Source: an uncultured Collinsella sp. (GTDB lineage Bacteria > Actinomycetota > Coriobacteriia > Coriobacteriales > Coriobacteriaceae). From it: a DNA stretch of 10,476 bases. Positions 6,713 to 10,476 of the stretch are shown here, one piece after another. The translations under genes and the position numbers were made by a program. Location of the stretch: positions 1 to 10,476 of the forward strand of contig CAJKEF010000026.1 of NCBI GenBank assembly GCA_905198825.1. Direction: 5' to 3'. The stretch's first letter is position 1; the number at the start of each line of letters is the position of its first letter. The notes under the pieces were generated by a model, which saw only the letters and a program-made list of their open reading frames with translations, had not been told where the DNA came from and made no database searches.

Positions 6713-7831
6713 TTAATCCAACCAGAACGGGTACGGGTCCCTGTGGTGGAGGTCCTCCCACACGGCCCTGTCGCCCCATTCCGGCCCTCCGTCCTCGCGC
6801 GACGGCGAAGCGGAGTAGACGCTGAACAGGAAGTCGATGTCCGCGTCGGTCGGCATCGTGGCGAGTTTCTCTCTCGCCGTCCTCGCGTCCCCCGAATGAG
6901 TGTGGCACCACCAGAACACCGCCTTAACGCGCTTGACCGACGTCAGCCCCCGGTGGTTGCGCAGGACGGCCCTCAGCTGCGAGTTCACCCCTCCCTCGAT
7001 CATGTTGTTGGTCGACGGCAGCGGGCCGGCCTTGGCCAGGGCGGGGTCGAGGTAGGTGAACAGCGTCCCCGCCGACACCAGCGACGACAGCGACGAGCGC
7101 GCCCGCCTCAGCCTCTCGTGGGTGTAGACCCTCCTGCCGTCCACCACGGTCCTGTCCTCCAGGAAGTCGGCCCAGAACCCGCACCAGTCGAGGTAGCGCT
7201 CGACCCAGAGCTCGGCCTGGTGCAGCGTCTCGATGCCCATGAGGTCGCGCGCGATGAGGTAGAGCTCGCGCCCCGCCTGGAGCTTCGGCCGCGTCGTCGT
7301 GTAGCGCTTGACCTGCGAGAAGGCGTGGAAGGTGCACCTCTGGACCCTGGTGCGCGGCCAGGTCTCGCGCACGGCCTTGGCGAACCCGCTCCCGCCGTCG
7401 GTGACGACCACCTCGGGCGCCGGGATCGGCGCCATGAGGGCCGACCACGCCCTCGAGTTCTCCGACCTCGCCATGTACCAGGAGACCACCCGCTCGCCGC
7501 TGCAGCATATGAGCACCACGAGGTCGCGCGCGACCCAGATCCCGTCGACGTAGAGCACGCGGTGGAGCTCGCCGTCGGGGACGGGCATCGGCCAGACCTC
7601 CCAGAACTCGGCCGTCCTGCGCCTGAAGGACCGCCCGCCGCCCGGCATCGCCGCCTGGGAGTCCTTGGAGAGGAGCCACCCGAGGAACTCGTCCAGCCTT
7701 GTCGCCGTGTCGTCGTACCTCACCGTCGTCGACGCGCCGCAGGCCGTGCACCTCCACCGCTGGGATCCCGAGGAAGTCCTGCCGTTGCGCTTGGTCCGAC
7801 CGCCGCAGTAGGGGCAATAAACGGCCTTCAT
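6713..7831 (-). CDS. IS1249 family transposase
   Basis: The 372-residue transposase carries an N-terminal zinc ribbon (C6xxC9 and C28xxC31, CPYCGG...CTACG), a region with FLGWLLSKDSQA and SFRRRT, then the RNase H-like catalytic domain. Acidic catalytic residues are Asp96 (LYVDGIW), Asp145 (VVVTDGGSGF) and Glu279 (NNMIEGGVNSQLR). VQRCTFH, TYLDPAL and LRNHRGL are family motifs. The gene is intact and very GC-rich. The ATG at 7831 is preferred over an in-frame GTG at 7837 because GGAAGAGG lies 5 bases before the ATG but would abut the GTG. It should mobilise the surrounding element by cut-and-paste or copy-out, as in IS256 relatives. Confidence 0.92.
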   Translation of the reverse strand: MKAVYCPYCGGRTKRNGRTSSGSQRWRCTACGASTTVRYDDTATRLDEFLGWLLSKDSQAAMPGGGRSFRRRTAEFWEVWPMPVPDGELHRVLYVDGIWVARDLVVLICCSGERVVSWYMARSENSRAWSALMAPIPAPEVVVTDGGSGFAKAVRETWPRTRVQRCTFHAFSQVKRYTTTRPKLQAGRELYLIARDLMGIETLHQAELWVERYLDWCGFWADFLEDRTVVDGRRVYTHERLRRARSSLSSLVSAGTLFTYLDPALAKAGPLPSTNNMIEGGVNSQLRAVLRNHRGLTSVKRVKAVFWWCHTHSGDARTAREKLATMPTDADIDFLFSVYSASPSREDGGPEWGDRAVWEDLHHRDPYPFWLD

Positions 7832-7902
7832 GGGCACCTCTTCCGAAAGGGTATTTAACGGTTCCGGAAAAGGTTATCTACCAGCGGGAACGATGGGCAA
7901 CC

Positions 7903-7919
7903 GGACACACATTCTGTCC
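7903..7919 (-). repeat. extra internal copy of the insertion-sequence end motif
   Basis: On the minus strand this is ggacagaatgtgtgtcc, matching 16 of 17 bases of the motif in the two terminal repeats (ggacaaaatgtgtgtcc). It lies 90 bp inside the right end, just upstream of the candidate transposase promoter, in the same orientation as the right terminal repeat. It may be a transposase binding site, a regulatory site or a second possible right end. Confidence 0.65.
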
Positions 7920-7955
7920 GAGCGGTTAAAAGCGGCCACGGAATTTAAACGGCTG

Positions 7956-7986
7956 AAAAAGGGGCATCGACCTGCGCCGATGCCCC
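7956..7986 (-). terminator. intrinsic terminator upstream of the transposase
   Basis: On the minus strand a perfect 9-bp stem GGGGCATCG/CGATGCCCC with an 8-base loop is followed directly by TTTTT. It lies inside the element, upstream of the transposase start, so it would shield the transposase from transcription arriving from the pilin operon. Confidence 0.8.
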
Positions 7987-7992
7987 CAACAT

Positions 7993-8017
7993 GGACACAC
8001 ATTTTGTCCTATAAGCC
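7993..8017 (-). repeat. right terminal inverted repeat of the insertion sequence
   Basis: Perfect inverted match over 25 bases to 6664-6688. The bases immediately outside (cgttgtcc) share only their last five with those outside the left end (tcgtgtcc), so there is no clear target duplication. Confidence 0.8.
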
Positions 8018-8026
8018 CGTTGTCCC

Positions 8027-8062
8027 AAAAAAACAGGGCAGACTCCAGTGCGGAGTCTGCCC
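8027..8062 (-). terminator. intrinsic terminator of the pilin operon
   Basis: On the minus strand a perfect 11-bp stem GGGCAGACTCC/GGAGTCTGCCC with a 5-base loop is followed by TG and seven T. It lies about 100 bases after the pilin stop codon. It would end the pilin transcript before the insertion sequence and before the distant sortase gene. Confidence 0.88.
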
Positions 8063-8164
8063 CGAAAAATGAATGGCAAAGCAAGAACGTGGATGGACGA
8101 GAAAAGTGTCCGCAAGTCTCATGGCCATCACATCCCACCTGCCAAAGGGATGGGTGAGCGAGCG

Positions 8165-9922
8165 TTACTCCTGCTCGGACTCCTCAGCCTGCTTACGGCT
8201 GCGGATGAGGTGCGCCACGCCGATGCACAGCACCGCGCCACCAGCGATCCAAGTGAAGGTCACGCCGTTAAGACCGGTGAGGGGAAGGCCGACCTGCTTG
8301 GTATTGCCGACGGTGATATTGAAGGTGCCGTCTGAGTTTGTGGTTGTGTCAGCCATGGTCTCAAGCCTGTTATCGCCAACCTTACCCTCGCTATTATCGT
8401 TGATGCCAGGAATAAGCTTTTCAGATTCGTCCATACGAAGCTCTAGCTTCTCAACTTTAGCCCCATCTGTTGACATGGTCGGAACAATCTCGAAATCGAA
8501 CGGCGAGATATTCTCATAACCCTTGAGAGGTTTCTCTTTCACGGTATATTTGCCGGCATCGAGACCCGTCACTGTAAAATGTCCGTCGTTCTCGGTCTTG
8601 AATATATATTCAGAGTCGGAGAGGGTGCCGTCATCCTTAACAAACTTACCATTCAAGGTCGGATCGTCTGGTTTATTCACCTGAATGGTAAACTGGGCAC
8701 CGTTCAGAGCCCGCTCCGTTCCCAAGTCGACCTTATTGATCTTGAGGCCGTAGGTGTAGTCCCTGACAGTGTCGGGCACGGTTTGACCATAGTCAGTGGT
8801 CATGGGGTTGTTGGAGTAGTAAAGCGTTACGGTGTTGTAATTGCCCAGCCCGCTATTACTCTTACCGACGACCGCTTTGTCATTGATCTGTGCCGTATAG
8901 GAGACAACGATGCAAGAATCCTTGGTGATATTCACGCCTGGGATAGTTTTAAGGTCATTGCAGGTCCATGTCGTCGTAACGCTACCGTCAGATAGATCGG
9001 CATCAGAAGACCCCCTGTTAAAGTATGTCGTAATGTCTGTTCCCGTATTGTTCTTATGGTTCGGATCAGCTTTCGCCTCCGTCGGCGAAGCGTACAGATA
9101 AACCTTGGCGCTATCCGGCTGCAGCGTCAGGCCCCTGGAAATCTGGTCGGAGAACTCATAGAAATACGAGGCGTATGAGTCATAGTTGTCGGCAATAGTG
9201 CCATAGATGTTGTACGTAACATCCTGGCCGATATGCGAATCGGCGGCGTCGCACTCCGCGCCACTCGCGGCACTCACAATCTTCTTCTCGACGGTAGGGA
9301 TTTTCTTTTTCGGCGTAATATTTACTGAATCCGTGCCGTTCACGAGCTTAAAGATGGGCGAGGTGAAGGCATCGGTCGATTGCTCGACTGCCGAGCCGTC
9401 AGCGGGCTTATAGACACCATTGGTGAGGAACAGCCAGTAGCCAGTGCCGAGTCCGGTAAGCTTGTTGCTACCTTGTGCGGTCTTTTCCCAAGTCAAGTTG
9501 CTTTCGTTAAGCTTCTTTGCAATTATATTCAGAACATTATCATTTGCGATGTACGAGTCGTCCCCGCTCACCTTGGAATGATCTTTCAACCATTCGGCAG
9601 CATCTTGAGCGGTTGTTTTCGAATAGCCAGGCTCCTCCGTCTTGATTGCTTCAAGAACGGCATTCTGAATCGTCGTCTGCTGCTCGCCAGAACCCGCCCA
9701 TTGAATATTAGTGACACTGGAGCCGTTCACATTAGCCGTAAAGATCCGGATGCCCTTATAGGTCGTAGTCTCTTGATAAGTAGGGTCATTGAAAGTTACG
9801 GTCGAACCCGCCGCACCATCAGCAAACGCCATCGTGACCGGGGCCATCACACCGCCGAAGCTCAACGCCGCCGTGAGGCCGGCGGTTACTGCCAGGCGTG
9901 CGATGTTCTTGTTCATGCTCAT
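8165..9922 (-). CDS. LPXTG-anchored backbone-type pilin
   Basis: The 585-residue surface protein begins with a Sec signal peptide (basic MSMNKNIARL, hydrophobic core, likely cut near AFA-DG at about 34-36). Its N-terminal pilin domain includes YWLFL (162-166). A Lys-rich stretch, NITPKKKIPTVEKKI (201-215), is the best candidate for the pilin-motif lysine used by the sortase. A middle domain (about 216-390) follows, then a CnaB/SpaA-type domain (about 392-480) opening with YGLKINKVD and closing with the E-box YTVKEKPLKGY (Glu463). Intramolecular isopeptide bonds are expected in such domains. The sorting signal is LPLTG (546-550), a hydrophobic span (about 556-573) and a short charged tail with RSRK. 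I chose the ATG at 9922 because GGAGG lies 8 bases upstream and it gives a clean signal peptide; the frame is open to 9988. The size and pilin-like lysine suggest the shaft subunit polymerised by a class C sortase. Confidence 0.88.
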   Translation of the reverse strand: MSMNKNIARLAVTAGLTAALSFGGVMAPVTMAFADGAAGSTVTFNDPTYQETTTYKGIRIFTANVNGSSVTNIQWAGSGEQQTTIQNAVLEAIKTEEPGYSKTTAQDAAEWLKDHSKVSGDDSYIANDNVLNIIAKKLNESNLTWEKTAQGSNKLTGLGTGYWLFLTNGVYKPADGSAVEQSTDAFTSPIFKLVNGTDSVNITPKKKIPTVEKKIVSAASGAECDAADSHIGQDVTYNIYGTIADNYDSYASYFYEFSDQISRGLTLQPDSAKVYLYASPTEAKADPNHKNNTGTDITTYFNRGSSDADLSDGSVTTTWTCNDLKTIPGVNITKDSCIVVSYTAQINDKAVVGKSNSGLGNYNTVTLYYSNNPMTTDYGQTVPDTVRDYTYGLKINKVDLGTERALNGAQFTIQVNKPDDPTLNGKFVKDDGTLSDSEYIFKTENDGHFTVTGLDAGKYTVKEKPLKGYENISPFDFEIVPTMSTDGAKVEKLELRMDESEKLIPGINDNSEGKVGDNRLETMADTTTNSDGTFNITVGNTKQVGLPLTGLNGVTFTWIAGGAVLCIGVAHLIRSRKQAEESEQE

Positions 9923-10030
9923 CTTCTTTTCCTCCGTTTTCCGTTTGGTTCTCATTTGATCGGTCATCATCTGTCTGTGTCTTAGCATCTACTTCGCTAC
10001 GTCTCGCCCCGCTCTCTGTGGGGCTGCCAG

Positions 10031-10476
10031 CTACTCTTTATGGCTGCCACCTCCCCGCTTGACCAGGAGCGCGACCACGATGAGCGCGGCTCCGGCGACC
10101 GCTGCGGCGGCCGCGGCGTACATTGCCATATCGCCAGTCGAGGGCATAAAGCCTCCGGTGGTAATGCTAGGAGGTGTGCCGGTGGGCGTGTTGATGAGCG
10201 ACGCCTCCAGGCTGCCCGTCAACCCGTCCGCGCTGTCGGCGCGCAGGGGCGACTCGGCCGTGATGGTGAGCTTGGGCTTGGCCGCGGCCACCTGGTCGAC
10301 GTCCAGGCCCTCGGCCTTGACCGTCACGGAGCGCGTGCCCTCAAAGGCGGTGTAGCCCTTGGGCGCCTTGAGCTCGCGGACCTCCAGCTTGCCCGAGTCC
10401 ACGCCCGAGACGGTCACTCGGCCGTCCTCGCCCGTGGTGACGGTGGCCTTGCCCTCCGCATCCCACGTGCCGTCGG
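10031..10476 (-). CDS. LPXTG-like surface protein or minor/tip pilin, C-terminal part (start off right edge)
   Basis: Only the last 148 codons are present. A CnaB/SpaA-type repeat ends with the E-box motif LEVRELKAPKGY, then a linker (SLINTPTGTPPSITTGGF), a sorting motif MPSTG, an Ala/Val-rich membrane span and the basic tail VKRGGGSHKE. It would be exported, processed by sortase and attached to the pilus or wall. The gene lies 108 bases upstream of the backbone pilin on the same strand, as tip or minor pilins usually do in such operons. Met in the first position of the sorting motif is a variant of the common LPXTG. Size and N-terminal domains cannot be seen, so its role as tip adhesin or minor pilin is inferred. 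Confidence 0.82.
   Translation of the reverse strand, partial: DGTWDAEGKATVTTGEDGRVTVSGVDSGKLEVRELKAPKGYTAFEGTRSVTVKAEGLDVDQVAAAKPKLTITAESPLRADSADGLTGSLEASLINTPTGTPPSITTGGFMPSTGDMAMYAAAAAAVAGAALIVVALLVKRGGGSHKE

Larger units (their letters stand above)
6664..8017 (-). mobile_element. IS1249-type insertion sequence (IS256-like), about 1354 bp
   Basis: A single DDE transposase gene is bounded by perfect 25-bp inverted repeats at 6664-6688 and 7993-8017. Size, transposase type and repeat length fit the IS1249 group as I remember it. An intrinsic terminator (7956-7986) lies between the right end and the transposase and would block transcription entering from the pilin operon. A candidate transposase promoter is TTGCCC-N16-GATAAC at 7900-7873 on the minus strand. 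No direct target repeat is found outside the 25-bp repeats. If the true ends are at GGACA (6672 and 8009), a TATA direct repeat within a palindromic target GGCTTATAAGCC is possible. The exact boundaries are therefore open. Confidence 0.75.
7832..8164. other. intergenic stretch between transposase and backbone pilin
   Basis: From the transposase outwards it holds the ribosome site and candidate promoter, an extra copy of the end motif (7903-7919), the protective terminator (7956-7986), the right terminal repeat (7993-8017) and the pilin terminator (8027-8062). The remaining bases (8063-8164) form the pilin 3' untranslated region; I see no gene in them. Confidence 0.6.

Noticed and set aside
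6924..7817. Second long minus-strand frame overlapping the transposase
   Set aside because: It is an out-of-frame shadow of the transposase, low in complexity and rich in Arg, Gly and Ala.
6743..7858. Plus-strand open frame of 371 codons
   Set aside because: It is antisense to the transposase gene, which has an intact zinc ribbon and DDE motifs; the plus-strand product is Arg/Pro-rich with no recognisable domain.
8073..8519. Plus-strand frame of 148 codons over the pilin 3' end
   Set aside because: It is antisense to the LPLTG sorting signal and CnaB-type region, and its Ser-rich product shows no family features.
10006..10024. GCCCC/GGGGC hairpin between the two pilin genes, considered as a terminator or attenuator
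   Set aside because: The stem is only 5 bp with a 9-base loop and no U-run follows on the minus strand.

Overview
The window looks like chromosomal DNA of a high-GC Gram-positive gut bacterium, most probably a Coriobacteriia member such as Collinsella. The evidence is a gatC-gatA-gatB operon with high-GC codon use, a class C sortase beside LPXTG-type pilins, and an IS1249-type transposase. The genus is inferred from gene content and was not searched. All genes I can support lie on the minus strand, so the map reads from right to left.

From 10476 down to about 8028 is a pilus locus. It holds the C-terminal end of one LPXTG-like surface protein or pilin (MPSTG sorting motif), then a complete 585-residue backbone-type pilin (signal peptide, CnaB/SpaA-like domain with E-box, LPLTG sorting signal), closed by a strong intrinsic terminator. 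A class C sortase of the kind that polymerises such pilins lies at 3573-4511. It is separated from the pilins by about 3.5 kb of accessory DNA.

That accessory stretch has two parts. The first (about 6664-8017) is an IS1249-type insertion sequence with 25-bp perfect terminal inverted repeats, a DDE transposase with an N-terminal zinc ribbon, and its own terminator upstream of the transposase. A short broken reading frame with a tight terminator abuts its left end. The second (4623-6346) is a two-gene module: a winged-helix regulator overlapping an AbiEii-like nucleotidyltransferase. It resembles type IV (AbiE-like) toxin-antitoxin or phage-defence pairs. Two inverted repeats flank and overlap the module's -10 box and are good candidates for an autoregulatory operator.

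From about 3340 down to 1 is the housekeeping operon for the Asp-tRNA(Asn)/Glu-tRNA(Gln) amidotransferase: gatC, gatA and gatB, joined by one-base TAATG stop/start overlaps. gatB runs off the left edge and carries an in-frame insertion of about 60 residues compared with textbook GatB.

Between the sortase and the gat promoter lie two conspicuous perfect inverted repeats. One has 19-bp arms enclosing two smaller hairpins. The other is a 13-bp stem around a ggtgcctgtcccc core. They may act as terminators for the sortase gene and look like dispersed repeat elements. No rRNA, tRNA or CRISPR array was seen.
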